NCBI GenBank assembly: GCA_964627995.1
Contig: CAZVLN010000006.1
Location: forward strand, 1-64,000
Source of the DNA: JAWLFI01 sp964627995
Lineage (GTDB): Bacteria; Bacteroidota; Bacteroidia; Chitinophagales; Saprospiraceae
DNA: 64,000 bases
Reading direction: 5' to 3'
The notes beneath the pieces were generated by a model that saw only the letters and a program-made list of their open reading frames with translations, was not told where the DNA came from and made no database searches. How positions within the stretch are numbered: the stretch's first letter is position 1; each line of letters starts with the position of its first letter. The position numbers were made by a program, and so were the translations under genes. Shown here in pieces: positions 46,001-54,459 of this stretch.

Positions 46001-46743
46001 GACCCTAAATCAAAACGAACAGTCTGCCCCTCAATTTTAAAATTGCACGAGATATACTTTCGGTTTCCGCGAATCATCTGAAAGGCTATTGGCTGTTTTT
46101 CAACAAGCGTATCTACGGAAGTTACAATGTGTAATTCGCCGTTTTTGATAAACAAGGTATCAACTCCATCATACCGAAGGGCTATTTGTCGTGTATCAGC
46201 ACCTGGGCCGGCGACAAAATCGTACTTTAAGGTTTGACCGGTCTGAAAGATTTCATAGTCAATTCCAGAGTATACGCCTCGCAGACTTACTTTCCGATAA
46301 TTCCTGACATGAGACGCCCACTTGGAGGACTCCATTCCACGCAAGTAGTTTTTGTAATTTTCACTCGTATCTATACTTACCACACTCTCCGGCTCTTGCC
46401 CTCCTTCAAATATAATTTGAAAGGCATGATTGCGAATAATGTGCTTGCTTTCCTCTTCTGAACACGATCCGTGAGGCTTGCATTTGTGAGCATTGCGCAT
46501 ATCCTCCTCATTCTTAAAATGCCACGTCAACCCACCCTTCCCCAAATAGAGCGTTTTTGAGCCCATTTGGGCACGATGATAGATAAAAGGTTTAAACTGA
46601 CCTTTGTTCTCCTCAAAGACATAAGATTGCCCCGCTTCAGTAGGCACATTGCGTGCAACCAAAGGAGTATTTATCCCTAAAAAATTAAAGGATAAACCTA
46701 CTAGTAAGAAAAAAATAAGTTGACAAAAAAGTCTATACATCAA
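43006..46743 (-). CDS. Secreted gliding motility-associated/T9SS type B protein with beta-propeller-like and PKD domains
   Basis: A 1245-residue surface or extracellular protein. A signal peptide (about 1-30) is followed by an N-terminal DUF7948-like region ('YVFEENKGQFKPFIYH'), then SBBP-type repeats ('FSTYIGGNGSDVPHS', 'GSTYIGGSANDGVNIG', 'FGTYLGGGRSEAGYSL') over about residues 260-760. A PKD domain ('EYFWDFGDGDTSDQF') and further Ig-like repeats follow. The C-terminal type B sorting domain carries the motif 'IPNVFTPNRDGINDVF'. It is probably an adhesin or a component of the gliding surface. No enzyme domain is seen. A TAnnTTTG-like box (TAATTTTG on the minus strand, 46760-46767) precedes it. 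Confidence 0.88.
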   Translation of the reverse strand: MMYRLFCQLIFFLLVGLSFNFLGINTPLVARNVPTEAGQSYVFEENKGQFKPFIYHRAQMGSKTLYLGKGGLTWHFKNEEDMRNAHKCKPHGSCSEEESKHIIRNHAFQIIFEGGQEPESVVSIDTSENYKNYLRGMESSKWASHVRNYRKVSLRGVYSGIDYEIFQTGQTLKYDFVAGPGADTRQIALRYDGVDTLFIKNGELHIVTSVDTLVEKQPIAFQMIRGNRKYISCNFKIEGQTVRFDLGSYNEKYPLTIDPELVFSTYSGSTGDNWGMSAAPADNEEAYGAGVSFEPGYPTTLGAFQTAYNLGNLEGETDVAISKFSSDGTQLLFSTYIGGNGSDVPHSIIENNNGELVILGTTSSTNFPVLPNAFQRRFGGGNPMAGTFEINGILYENGSDIFVAVLSNDGSNLSGSTYIGGSANDGVNIGTLGELAVNYGDQLRGEVIVDRQNNIYVSSSTLSTDFPISATAYQSNNNGGQDAVLFSLTPGCNALRFGTYLGGGRSEAGYSLKRRSDGGIYVVGGTTSVDYPVIGGAIQTRYQDNIDGYIALFNPDASALLSSSYIGTTGYDQVYLCALSYDDEIYITGQSDVGFPVSQNVYSNPNSGQFIQRLSQDLSTVLVSTNFGTGSGEVDISPSAFMIDTCKRIFYSGWGGITNNLGGRLNNSTTDGLPITPDAFQQTTDGSDFYFMVMEQGLTELIYGSYFGRLDNVSNANDHVDGGTSRFDDKGIIYQAVCAGCGGFDDFPTTPRAWSRRNGTSSRCNLAVIKFDFQLSRLEASIDLELDTFGCAPYEAQFINNSIGADEYFWDFGDGDTSDQFAPINTYDSIGTYDVLFIASSNSSCLEPDTVNLTIETILAEPPNIDTLLVCGEPFVDLTSSREGKDPEYLWNTGAQSRTFRAFSSGTYAVTATESNCVFIDSFNLTLINPEVRLEDEILCGVNETDLMLDDRAVNVLWEPTGETATEINITENNLYVASYSIGECDFVDSAAIGFAAIPTVEILGDDEACEGETVLLEIQNNSPANIESINWSSGQTTRTIEVTETGTYEVEVVSDSSCVYRTEKFVFIIPNLPPLDFPDSILLCRDSEYEVDLSSYAEAEAEIQWSDGNNSAQRVFTEVGTYTAQITTDCDFIEESFTLDFSPFNADDRPYHIPNVFTPNRDGINDVFRLEKAQEMDILDFEMKVFDRWGNMVFDSRDHEFGWDGRFKGPGMDPAVFAYIIRMDYFLCETPQGIKETGDITISK

Positions 46744-47284
46744 TGAATTATCGGTGAGTCAAAATTATCAAATATTACACTAGTATAATGCAATTTTGGC
46801 GCATTAAGTTTCTAGTAAAACGCCTATTTACCCCATATTGGTATTTTATGATCGTGCCTTTACCAAAAAGCAGGTAAGACAGGGGTACATATCTCAAATA
46901 AAACCTTAGCTTTCCCCTATTAAATATAATGACATTTTCTTTTTTTGGCCGCATCCCTCGAGGGCCTTGCAGGCACCTCGGGGTCGGGCCATCCGGGGCT
47001 GTCGGTCTCGCTCGATATACTTACAATTGTACAACAATCCTTCTAAAAAAATATGTAGACCTTCCGTTATTCAGTTTTAAGAGAAGAGCGAGACATCCGC
47101 CTACCGGCGTATCCCCTACTACCCCTTGCGGAGGGCCGCCAAAGCCGGCCATGTTCCGCTGCCAGGCACACCCACCTAGCCTACATTTCTTAGCAGATAT
47201 TAAATATTTCTCCTCACAATAGGAACGCCTGAATACGTGAGATACACTCAATAACGATTGTTTTTTAATTGATACTTATGACTT
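46744..47284. other. 541-base intergenic region with element D
   Basis: No real gene. The left 190 bases contain a possible promoter for the surface protein, then structured element D. A + strand ORF of 97 codons through the element is judged spurious. Confidence 0.6.
46939..47190 (-). repeat. GC-rich structured intergenic element D
   Basis: On the minus strand the blocks are GGGGATACGCCGGTAGGCGG, an AT-rich middle, ACAGCCCCGG, GGCCCGACCCCGAGG, a hairpin around CCTGCAAGG, then GCGGCC and a run of A. The middle is closed by a 9-bp inverted repeat GTCTCGCTC (47005-47013) / GAGCGAGAC (47086-47094) enclosing 72 bases. It is the longest copy of the element family. Confidence 0.55.
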
Positions 47285-48607
47285 ATGAAAGAGGATTTTT
47301 TACACTACTTATGGAAAGTGGGCAAATTTGATATGAGACGACTGATCACAACAGGGGGCGAAAAGCTCCATATCGTCCGGCCAGGTATACACAATGAAAA
47401 TGCAGGTCCTGACTTCCTTAATGCCAAAATTAAAATTGATGGCGTAGTCTGGGAGGGCCACGTGGAAATACATTTAATGGCCTCCGATTGGATAGCACAT
47501 AAACATCAAAACGACGAGGCTTACAATACAGTAGTCCTGCACGTCGTCATTGAATCCGACCGCCCTGTTTATATGAAGAATGGACAACCCATGCCCACCC
47601 TCGAACTGAAAGATAGAATTCCGGCCGGAGTTCTAGGCCGCTACAAGCAGCTTTCCCACACTTTGAGCGAAATACCGTGCGAAACTTTTTTAGACCGATT
47701 GAAAACTATCCAGGTAGAACAATGGCTTGAACGACTTGCCGTACAGCGCCTCGAACGTAAATCTATTGAGGTGCAACGTTTGTTCGACCAATGCAATCGA
47801 GATGGAGAACAAACTCTTTTCTTCCTATGGTGCAAATATATGGGTGGAAAAGTAAATACCGAAGCCTATGAAGAGCTGGCTCGTCGAGTCAATGTGCGAT
47901 TCCTTTGGAAAAAAAGAGCCTTCTTACAGCAAATTGAATCATACCTTTTGGGACTTGCCGGGCTAATTCCATCCCAGGCAAAAGAAGTATATCCAGATCT
48001 TTTGAGGCGAGAGTTCCTATTCCTGGCAAAGACCTATAATTTGCGACCGATGAATGGAGTCGAATGGCGCTTTTTTCGCATGCGCCCGTCCAATTTTCCC
48101 ACGGTTCGCCTGGCTCAATTATCTATGATTTATCACCGCTTAGGTCGATGGCTACCATGGGTTTTAGAAGCAGATATTAATAAACTTCGCGAAGCTCTAT
48201 GTGTTGAGCCATCTGCCTATTGGTCTGAGCACTATGTGTTTGATAAGAAAAGCAAAAATGCCCTAACCACTGTTGGTGAAGATCAATTTCAGAAATTATT
48301 AATCAATGTGGTCATACCCTTTCGGATAGCCTGGTCAAAATTACAGCCCGGAGCTGCCAGCGCTGCGAATGCGCTTGAATTACTAAACCAATTGCCTCCT
48401 GAAAATAATAAAGTCATACGCTTATGGCGGAAAAAAGGAATTTCGGCGCAAAACGCGCTCCAATCTCAGGCCTTGATTGAGTTGAAAAATAACGGATGTG
48501 ATAAGCGCAAGTGTATGAATTGTGCATTTGGAAACTATTTTTTGAGTACACATCAAGAATTGGATGTGGTTAAAGAGGCTTTCGTGACCTTACAACCTAT
48601 CCGATAA
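47285..48607 (+). CDS. DUF2851 family protein
   Basis: A 440-residue cytoplasmic protein of a Bacteroidota-enriched family of unknown function. The N-terminal domain has the family block 'HNENAGPDFLNAKIKIDG' followed by 'VWEGHVEIHLMASDW' and 'NTVVLHVVIESD' (residues 37-92). The Asp43/Glu61/His63 pattern resembles the PD-(D/E)xK nuclease core but is not proof of it. The C-terminus has a small Cys cluster (Cys405, Cys410, Cys413: 'GCDKRKCMNCAFG'). It is transcribed toward lpxK, with a 148-base gap. DNA or RNA processing is only a guess. Confidence 0.85.
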   Translation: MKEDFLHYLWKVGKFDMRRLITTGGEKLHIVRPGIHNENAGPDFLNAKIKIDGVVWEGHVEIHLMASDWIAHKHQNDEAYNTVVLHVVIESDRPVYMKNGQPMPTLELKDRIPAGVLGRYKQLSHTLSEIPCETFLDRLKTIQVEQWLERLAVQRLERKSIEVQRLFDQCNRDGEQTLFFLWCKYMGGKVNTEAYEELARRVNVRFLWKKRAFLQQIESYLLGLAGLIPSQAKEVYPDLLRREFLFLAKTYNLRPMNGVEWRFFRMRPSNFPTVRLAQLSMIYHRLGRWLPWVLEADINKLREALCVEPSAYWSEHYVFDKKSKNALTTVGEDQFQKLLINVVIPFRIAWSKLQPGAASAANALELLNQLPPENNKVIRLWRKKGISAQNALQSQALIELKNNGCDKRKCMNCAFGNYFLSTHQELDVVKEAFVTLQPIR

Positions 48608-48743
48608 GCCGTAAAGTATTCCTTTTTGGAGCAGATAAGATACTTGCATAAGCAAGGCAACTTAAGGCATAAGTTGAAAGCCAAAAATTTATTGACCAAC
48701 CACAACTGTGCCTTAAGTCACTTCACCATCCATAGATTTCTAC

Positions 48744-48751
48744 TACCTTTG
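48744..48751 (+). promoter_or_regulatory. Candidate -7 box of lpxK (leaderless)
   Basis: TACCTTTG matches TAnnTTTG and ends 4 bases before the lpxK ATG at 48756, which would give a leaderless or nearly leaderless mRNA. There is no -33 TTTG at the right spacing, so this is tentative. Confidence 0.35.
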
Positions 48752-48755
48752 GTAT

Positions 48756-49820
48756 ATGGTTAGAAACGTACTTATCCGTATTCTTTTAATTCCCTTTTCC
48801 ATTCTGTACGGTCTGGGTGTATCTATTAATAATCTTCTCTACAGATGGGAAGTACTAAAGCCCTTTAGGTTCTCTCTCCCTATTATTTCCGTTGGAAATC
48901 TTACCGTGGGAGGATCTGGGAAAACACCCCATACTGAATATCTTATTCGATTACTATCACCACATATTTCCATTGCTACCATGAGCAGAGGTTATGGTCG
49001 TAAAACTAAAGGCTTCTTGATTGCTCACGATAATATTTCCGCTTATGAAATTGGAGACGAACCTTTGCAATACGCCAGGAAGTTTGAAGATATTGTCGTT
49101 AGCGTGGCCGAAAACAGAGGAATGGGAATTCCTAAATTAATATCTCAGCATCCAGAGGTGGAGACCGTACTTCTAGATGATGCTTTTCAACACCGCTCCA
49201 TTGAACCCGGGTTAAATATTCTTTTGACTGAATATTCTAAACCGTACTATGATGATTTTCTCATGCCCACAGGTCGTCTTCGAGAATGGGCTAGCGGAGC
49301 TAAACGCGCAGATGCAGTGGTTGTATCAAAATGTCCTCAAGAGGTCTCTTTGGACGATATGCAAAAGATGGAGAAAAAACTAAAACTCCAACCTAATCAG
49401 GAGCTCTTTTTTTCCCACTATAAATATCTTCATCCGTATAATGTATTTAACCCCTCTCAGAGAGTTGACCTATCAAATTTTGACTCTGTTTTCCTCGTTT
49501 CAGCCATTGCAAACACGGATTATCTGCTCGAATATTTAGAAAATCAAGATTTGAATGTCTATGACTTATCTTTTGCAGATCATCACCGATTTTCAAATTA
49601 TGAAATATCTAATATCATCCATCGTTTTGAACAGCAACCGGGTGAGCAGAAGATATTGTTAACCACGGAAAAAGACGCGATGCGACTTGAGCTTCACAAG
49701 GGATATTTTTTAGAAAAAGATACACAAGTATTCGCCCTTCCAATAGAAGTTCGTTTTCATCCCTACCGGCGTTCTTTTGACGAATATGTGAAAGACTACT
49801 TATTGAATGTCAAAGTCTAA
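48756..49820 (+). CDS. lpxK: Tetraacyldisaccharide 4'-kinase
   Basis: Adds the 4'-phosphate to lipid A precursor, the sixth step of the Raetz pathway, at the inner membrane. It has 354 residues: an N-terminal membrane-associated helix (about 5-25), the Walker A 'VGGSGKT' (residues 51-57), the conserved Asp-rich 'VETVLLDDAFQHRSI', 'MPTGRLREW' in the lid, and the C-terminal kinase domain. The window thus supports a lipid A-bearing outer membrane. Confidence 0.95.
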   Translation: MVRNVLIRILLIPFSILYGLGVSINNLLYRWEVLKPFRFSLPIISVGNLTVGGSGKTPHTEYLIRLLSPHISIATMSRGYGRKTKGFLIAHDNISAYEIGDEPLQYARKFEDIVVSVAENRGMGIPKLISQHPEVETVLLDDAFQHRSIEPGLNILLTEYSKPYYDDFLMPTGRLREWASGAKRADAVVVSKCPQEVSLDDMQKMEKKLKLQPNQELFFSHYKYLHPYNVFNPSQRVDLSNFDSVFLVSAIANTDYLLEYLENQDLNVYDLSFADHHRFSNYEISNIIHRFEQQPGEQKILLTTEKDAMRLELHKGYFLEKDTQVFALPIEVRFHPYRRSFDEYVKDYLLNVKV

Positions 49821-49827
49821 AAGAGAG

Positions 49828-50499
49828 TTACGCAGGAAAAAGAGAACACACACTAATAAAATGACTTGTAGTCCCTACTAACACAAAGATATGCCAAATC
49901 GGATGGTGATAACGCCAAGATTTATTCACGTAGAAAATTGTACCTAGTGTATAACTTATCCCACCGGCAAGCAAGAACGAAAGAGTGAAAAGAGTTCCCA
50001 ACTCGATTAGCTGACGAATATCGAATATGATCAGCCAACCCATAAGAATGTAAAAAATAAGCGACACCCAAGGGTATCGTTCACCGAAGATTAGTTTAAA
50101 AGAAGTACCTAGAAGCGCTAAAAACCAAACTGTTGCCAATATAATGCGAGCTGAAGGGCCCTCGAGAAGTAATAAGGTGAATGGTGTATATGTGCCCGCT
50201 ATTAGAAAGTATATGGCAATGTGATCAAACATTTTTAAACGGAAGGCATCCTCGCCAGTTTTCCAACTGTACAAATGGTATGCGGTAGAGGCTAAATACA
50301 AGACACACATGCTCAAAATAAATACGACAGCAGACATCATACCCCAATCCAAATGCCTAGTTAAAGCCAAGCGAAAGAGATATATACCTCCTACGATACT
50401 CATAAGAAACCCCAAACCGTGAGTTAACACATTTAAGAACTCTTCGTCCTTCAGTAATGTTAGCTTGTTATCTTTATCCACAACGCTATTTTTTAGCAT
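49828..50499 (-). CDS. Hemolysin III (PAQR) family membrane protein
   Basis: 223 residues (ATG at 50499) with seven membrane segments. The PAQR/HlyIII metal-site motifs are all visible: 'STAYHLYSW' (Ser-x3-His), 'MFDHIAIYFLIAGTYTPF' and 'HHPIWHIFVLVGTTSHF' near the C-terminus. Bacterial members affect membrane fluidity and some act as pore-formers; the enzyme activity is probably a ceramidase-like hydrolase but is unproven here. It is convergent with lpxK. Confidence 0.88.
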   Translation of the reverse strand: MLKNSVVDKDNKLTLLKDEEFLNVLTHGLGFLMSIVGGIYLFRLALTRHLDWGMMSAVVFILSMCVLYLASTAYHLYSWKTGEDAFRLKMFDHIAIYFLIAGTYTPFTLLLLEGPSARIILATVWFLALLGTSFKLIFGERYPWVSLIFYILMGWLIIFDIRQLIELGTLFTLSFLLAGGISYTLGTIFYVNKSWRYHHPIWHIFVLVGTTSHFISVCSLFPA

Positions 50500-50668
50500 G
50501 AAAACCTTTAGGTAAATAACACGAAAGTTAGTCACTATGTTTCCTATCAAAAATATAAAAGAAACTCCTGGCTTCTAAAAAGTATGCTTTTCTCAATTTA
50601 ACAAATCTTTGTACTTTAGCTACTCTAGACTATTTCGCAGCCTAATTTTTTGTGTAAAAAAGTAAATT

Positions 50669-51034
50669 ATGACACAAACCTCTGTCAATTCTCCAGCTGA
50701 AAGTGAACATAATTTAGTATTTTGGTTCCACGTCCTGATCACAGCCCTTGCCTGGTTAGGTCCTTTTCTTTTCAGTTGGTGGTTAATGGCCACGGCTTAC
50801 GGCATTGTCACCCTTCAGTTCATTATTTTTAAACGCTGTTTGCTCAACTCAAAACATGCACTGAACGATCAAGAAGATGTTACCTTTTACACATATATTT
50901 TCGAACGTATGGGCGTATCTGTAAATAGAAAACGACTTAAACTTTGGGTTCGCAACCTTATTTATCCCATTCTTGGAGTATTTAGCTATATATGGCAAGA
51001 AATTTGGAATTTCGAACCCCTACTGTTTTTCTAA
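50669..51034 (+). CDS. Two-transmembrane hypothetical protein (2TM domain)
   Basis: 121 residues with two membrane helices near residues 17-38 and 42-58, joined by a short turn ('LGPFLFSWWLMATAYGIVT'), and a soluble C-terminal part 'YTYIFERMGVSVNRKRLK'. This arrangement matches the small 2TM-domain proteins of Bacteroidota, often with regulatory or unknown roles. Its 3' end overlaps the convergent M48-like gene by 4 bases. Confidence 0.65.
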   Translation: MTQTSVNSPAESEHNLVFWFHVLITALAWLGPFLFSWWLMATAYGIVTLQFIIFKRCLLNSKHALNDQEDVTFYTYIFERMGVSVNRKRLKLWVRNLIYPILGVFSYIWQEIWNFEPLLFF

Positions 51035-51765
51035 AATCGGAGTTCCCCGCCGTATTTTCTCAACCACCGTTCCTTTTCTTTATATTTTGGATCTATACTT
51101 TCTACAAGTTTCCAAAAAGAGGCAGAGTGATTCATTTCTTTTAAATGGCATAGCTCGTGAATGATAATATAGTTGAGCACGTTTTCTGGAGCGAGCAAAC
51201 ACCGCGTAGATATAGAAATATTTCCGCCCGTACTACATGAGCCCCATCTTGTGCTATTGTGCCGTAAACTCACCTTTCCAACCGATTCTTTAAGGTGTTC
51301 CCGATTTATAGCTTTTACTCTTTGATCGATCTGAGGTAAGTACCATTGCCGCATGGCGTTAGCCACAAGTTTACCAATTGAAGGGTCTGAAGTGCTGTGA
51401 TCAACCGAAAGCTTAATTTGTAATTGACCCTGATTAAGTTTAGCATAAATTCGATTGTGATGTTTATGGCGCACAATAGATACCGAAAAATCTTGATCAA
51501 AGGTGGATAAGGTATTTCTTGCTCCATAATCCACAGGTATATATTTGTAAAAAGCAGATGGCTTACTGTCATACAATTGATGCAAATAATCCTTTACCCA
51601 ATTCAAGATTTGATCGCGATCGCTAAACCGTCCAAAATTGGGAATCCGCACCAATACTTCTTTACTGCCTAGAGAAACCCTGGCATTTCTTCTGAATTCA
51701 GAAATGATTTTGATCGGAAAATACCGTCCCTGGATTTCAATTTGCCCAGTACTTTCCTTTTTCAT
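51031..51765 (-). CDS. YgjP-type zinc metallopeptidase (DUF45, SprT/M48-like)
   Basis: 244 residues of the YgjP/UPF0252 type. The zinc site HELCH is at residues 203-207, with a third ligand His213 ('EMNHS'), preceded by the conserved 'RWGSCS' at 173-178, the DUF45 signature. The N-terminal half is a divergent beta domain. The gene starts inside the prfC stop (ATGA overlap), so translation is coupled to prfC. The biological role is unknown; some homologues sit beside restriction systems, but none is here. Confidence 0.88.
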   Translation of the reverse strand: MKKESTGQIEIQGRYFPIKIISEFRRNARVSLGSKEVLVRIPNFGRFSDRDQILNWVKDYLHQLYDSKPSAFYKYIPVDYGARNTLSTFDQDFSVSIVRHKHHNRIYAKLNQGQLQIKLSVDHSTSDPSIGKLVANAMRQWYLPQIDQRVKAINREHLKESVGKVSLRHNSTRWGSCSTGGNISISTRCLLAPENVLNYIIIHELCHLKEMNHSASFWKLVESIDPKYKEKERWLRKYGGELRF

Positions 51766-53345
51766 ACAAATTCTGAAGTAAAATGAAACTCAATTTCTGG
51801 AAACTGCTCTTGAGCCATTTGTAGCATCCACGCTGATTCCGCTAAAAAGACGAGTTTACCATCTTTATCTAAGGCCATGTCCTTTTTACGACGCCTGCGG
51901 AAAGCCTCGAGCTTTTTAGGATCCTCAGCGGACACCCAACAAGCTTTGTGAAGTCGCACGGGTTCATAATCGCATTTAGCACCATATTCATTTTCCAGGC
52001 GGTACTTTATAACCTCAAATTGTAACGCCCCTACTGTACCTATGATTTTTCGATTGTTGTCTTCTTTAGTAAATAGCTGCGCCACACCCTCATCCATAAG
52101 TTGAACAAGACCTTTATCCAACTGCTTATATTTCATTGGATCTTTATTAATCACATAACGGAATTGTTCCGGTGAAAAAGCGGGTATCCCTTTAAAATGC
52201 AATTCTTCTCCCTCTGTTAAGGTGTCTCCAATTTTGAAATTACCCGAATCATACAAGCCTACGATATCACCTGGGTAGGCCATGTCAACAATATCTTTTT
52301 TCTCGGCCATAAAAGCAGTAGGGTTAGGAAATTTCATGGTGCGTTCAGCCCGGACGTGCAAATAATTTGTATTTCGCTCAAAATTCCCGCTTACTATACG
52401 ACAAAAAGCAATGCGGTCCCTATGACGGGGATCCATATTCGCATGGATCTTAAAAACAAAACCAGAAAATGCGTCTTCATTAGGCTGCACTACACGTTCC
52501 TCCGCAGTTCTTGGCCGCGGTGCCGGCGCAACTTCTACAAAACAATCGAGAAGCTCTTTTACTCCAAAATTATTAATGGCACTCCCGAAAAAAACTGGAG
52601 AAATTTCTCCTTTCAAATAGGCATCCTGGTCAAAATCGGGATAAACGGTTTCAATCATTTCCACCTCCTCTCTCAACTCTGCTGCAGCGGATTCGCCAAT
52701 ATGATCTACCAGTTTTGGGTCGTGAATATCTTGAAACTCCAACTTCTCTTCTTCGACCTTACCTCCATGCGGCTGGAATAAACACAGGTTTTTTTCATAC
52801 ATGTTGTACACACCCTGGAAACGCTGACCCATTCCGATCGGCCAACTTAATGGACAGACCTTCAATTTTAGCTTGGCTTCAATCTCATCGAGCAGATCCA
52901 TCCCATCTTTCCCCTCCCGGTCCAACTTATTGATAAATACAATCATGGGCGTTTGCCGCATTCTACACACTTCGACCAGCTTTTCCGTTTGTTGCTCCAC
53001 CCCTTTGGCTACATCAATAACTACAATGGCACTATCCACAGCTGTTAAGGTCCGATACGTGTCTTCGGCAAAATCCTGGTGACCCGGAGTATCTAAAATA
53101 TTAATGCGCATCTCGCGATAAGGAAAAGCCATAACTGAGGTCGCTACCGATATCCCCCGCTGCTTTTCGATCTCCATAAAGTCGGAGGTCGCATGCTTTT
53201 TGATTTTATTCGATTTTACGGCTCCAGCCACCTGTATCGCTCCCCCAAACAAAAGAAGTTTCTCCGTAAGTGTCGTTTTACCGGCATCGGGGTGACTAAT
53301 GATGGCGAAGGTGCGCCGGGGCTCTCGAGGTGCTTTATATGCCAT
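51762..53345 (-). CDS. prfC: Peptide chain release factor 3
   Basis: A translational GTPase that recycles RF1/RF2 from the ribosome. It has 527 residues: G1 'HPDAGKTT' (residues 18-25), switch and G3 'DTPGHQDF', G4 'FINKLDREGKDG', then domains II-III ('VFKIHANMDPRHRDRIAF'; 'QFEVIKYRLENEYGAKCD'). It belongs to the RF3 subgroup rather than EF-G because it lacks domains IV-V. Overlapped by the downstream YgjP-type gene. Confidence 0.96.
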   Translation of the reverse strand: MAYKAPREPRRTFAIISHPDAGKTTLTEKLLLFGGAIQVAGAVKSNKIKKHATSDFMEIEKQRGISVATSVMAFPYREMRINILDTPGHQDFAEDTYRTLTAVDSAIVVIDVAKGVEQQTEKLVEVCRMRQTPMIVFINKLDREGKDGMDLLDEIEAKLKLKVCPLSWPIGMGQRFQGVYNMYEKNLCLFQPHGGKVEEEKLEFQDIHDPKLVDHIGESAAAELREEVEMIETVYPDFDQDAYLKGEISPVFFGSAINNFGVKELLDCFVEVAPAPRPRTAEERVVQPNEDAFSGFVFKIHANMDPRHRDRIAFCRIVSGNFERNTNYLHVRAERTMKFPNPTAFMAEKKDIVDMAYPGDIVGLYDSGNFKIGDTLTEGEELHFKGIPAFSPEQFRYVINKDPMKYKQLDKGLVQLMDEGVAQLFTKEDNNRKIIGTVGALQFEVIKYRLENEYGAKCDYEPVRLHKACWVSAEDPKKLEAFRRRRKKDMALDKDGKLVFLAESAWMLQMAQEQFPEIEFHFTSEFV

Positions 53346-53453
53346 GTTTCAGACGAAAATTTTGGCAAAGGTAAAAATATGTTTGGCACTTCAATAATCC
53401 GATCTTATAACCTATTTCGTTTGACGAAAGCTTATGTAATATTAGTCAATATC

Positions 53454-54134
53454 TTATGATTTTTTAGAACCATATTTCGACTTCATATCCCGGCCGAATT
53501 TCCTTACTTTCTCGCCGAACTCATTAACTTCCTCTTCTACATTATGAGCAATGCTTTCCACATTGATAGGTGCACCTCTCATAGCTAATCGATCCGAAGC
53601 CGTTTTGGCCTTCGGAACGATAATCCACATGATGATATAAACCAATAATCCAACTCCCGTGGTGAAAAAGAGCAGTACAAAAATGATACGCATCCAGACA
53701 GGATCTTGAATACCCAAGTATGCTGCTAACCCAGAGGCAACACCTCCAATAACTTTGTCAGATGGATCTCGGAACAACCGTTTCGTCGTACGATGTGGTT
53801 GAGATCCTCTTGATTCCCTTCGATAAGAATCATCTTTTGATTCACCTTCAAAGTCGGATTTAGTGTTCGCTCGGTCTCCACCGAAGTCTTCCGGTACACC
53901 CATAATCTCGATAACCTGCTGCACTTCTTTTACACTCACAATATGTTGACCTTTCATCTCTTTGAGAAAAAGTTCAGCTATTCGAGTCTCGATATCGTGA
54001 ACTATTTCCTCTCGTCCTTCAGACTGTGCAAAATAATTATCAATACGCGCAAGATATTGATCGAGAACCTCGAAAGCGTCCTCGTCAATAGTGATGGGGT
54101 GACCACCTAGATTTATGTTAATTGTCTTTTTCAT
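53454..54134 (-). CDS. PspC domain membrane protein
   Basis: 226 residues. The N-terminal part (1-110) is a Bacteroidota-specific conserved domain ('MKKTININLGGHPITIDE', 'IVHDIETRIAELFLKEMKG'). A PspC domain follows (about residues 118-175) with two membrane stretches ('LFRDPSDKVIGGVASGLA', 'VLLFFTTGVGLLVYIIM'). The tail is charged and helical. PspC-type proteins sense envelope stress. The gene begins inside the upstream PadR gene (17-base overlap), so the two are one operon. Confidence 0.85.
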   Translation of the reverse strand: MKKTININLGGHPITIDEDAFEVLDQYLARIDNYFAQSEGREEIVHDIETRIAELFLKEMKGQHIVSVKEVQQVIEIMGVPEDFGGDRANTKSDFEGESKDDSYRRESRGSQPHRTTKRLFRDPSDKVIGGVASGLAAYLGIQDPVWMRIIFVLLFFTTGVGLLVYIIMWIIVPKAKTASDRLAMRGAPINVESIAHNVEEEVNEFGEKVRKFGRDMKSKYGSKKS

Positions 54135-54459
54135 AGATTGGTATTGTTTGTTCTACAGATTGTTTCAAATTTTCCCAGGCTCCAGTTAATTCGCGCACAA
54201 ATTTTTCCCCTTCTGGGGTCAAGTGATAATACTTTCTGGGCGGACCGGATTGTGATTCTTGCCATTCGTAACTTAGAAAACCCGCGTTCTTTAATCGTGA
54301 AAGTAGCGGATATAAGGTTCCTTCTACAACAATAAGATGTGCCTCCTTTAATTCATCAAGAATATCTGAAGGATAGGCCTCTTTCTTAGAAATGATGGAC
54401 ATGACACACAGCTCCAATAGTCCCTTTCGCATTTGTGCTTTTGTGTTTTCTATCTTCAT
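54118..54459 (-). CDS. PadR family transcriptional regulator
   Basis: 113 residues with a winged helix domain. 'QMRKGLLELCVMSIISKK' and 'YPSDILDELKEAHLIVVEGTLYPLLSRL' are typical PadR sequences, with a recognition helix in 'EGTLYPLLSRLKNAGFLSYEW'-type sequence and the wing after it. I chose the ATG at 54459, 4 bases after a -7 box, over an in-frame codon 18 bases upstream. The gene is first in a PadR-PspC operon; PadR members generally repress neighbouring genes and often their own promoter, as the overlapping repeats suggest here. Confidence 0.9.
   Translation of the reverse strand: MKIENTKAQMRKGLLELCVMSIISKKEAYPSDILDELKEAHLIVVEGTLYPLLSRLKNAGFLSYEWQESQSGPPRKYYHLTPEGEKFVRELTGAWENLKQSVEQTIPIYEKDN

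Noticed and set aside
46929..47222. A 97-codon ORF on the + strand through element D
   Set aside because: It runs through GC-rich hairpins with unusual Arg/Pro-rich composition and no homology; it is a shadow of the structured element.
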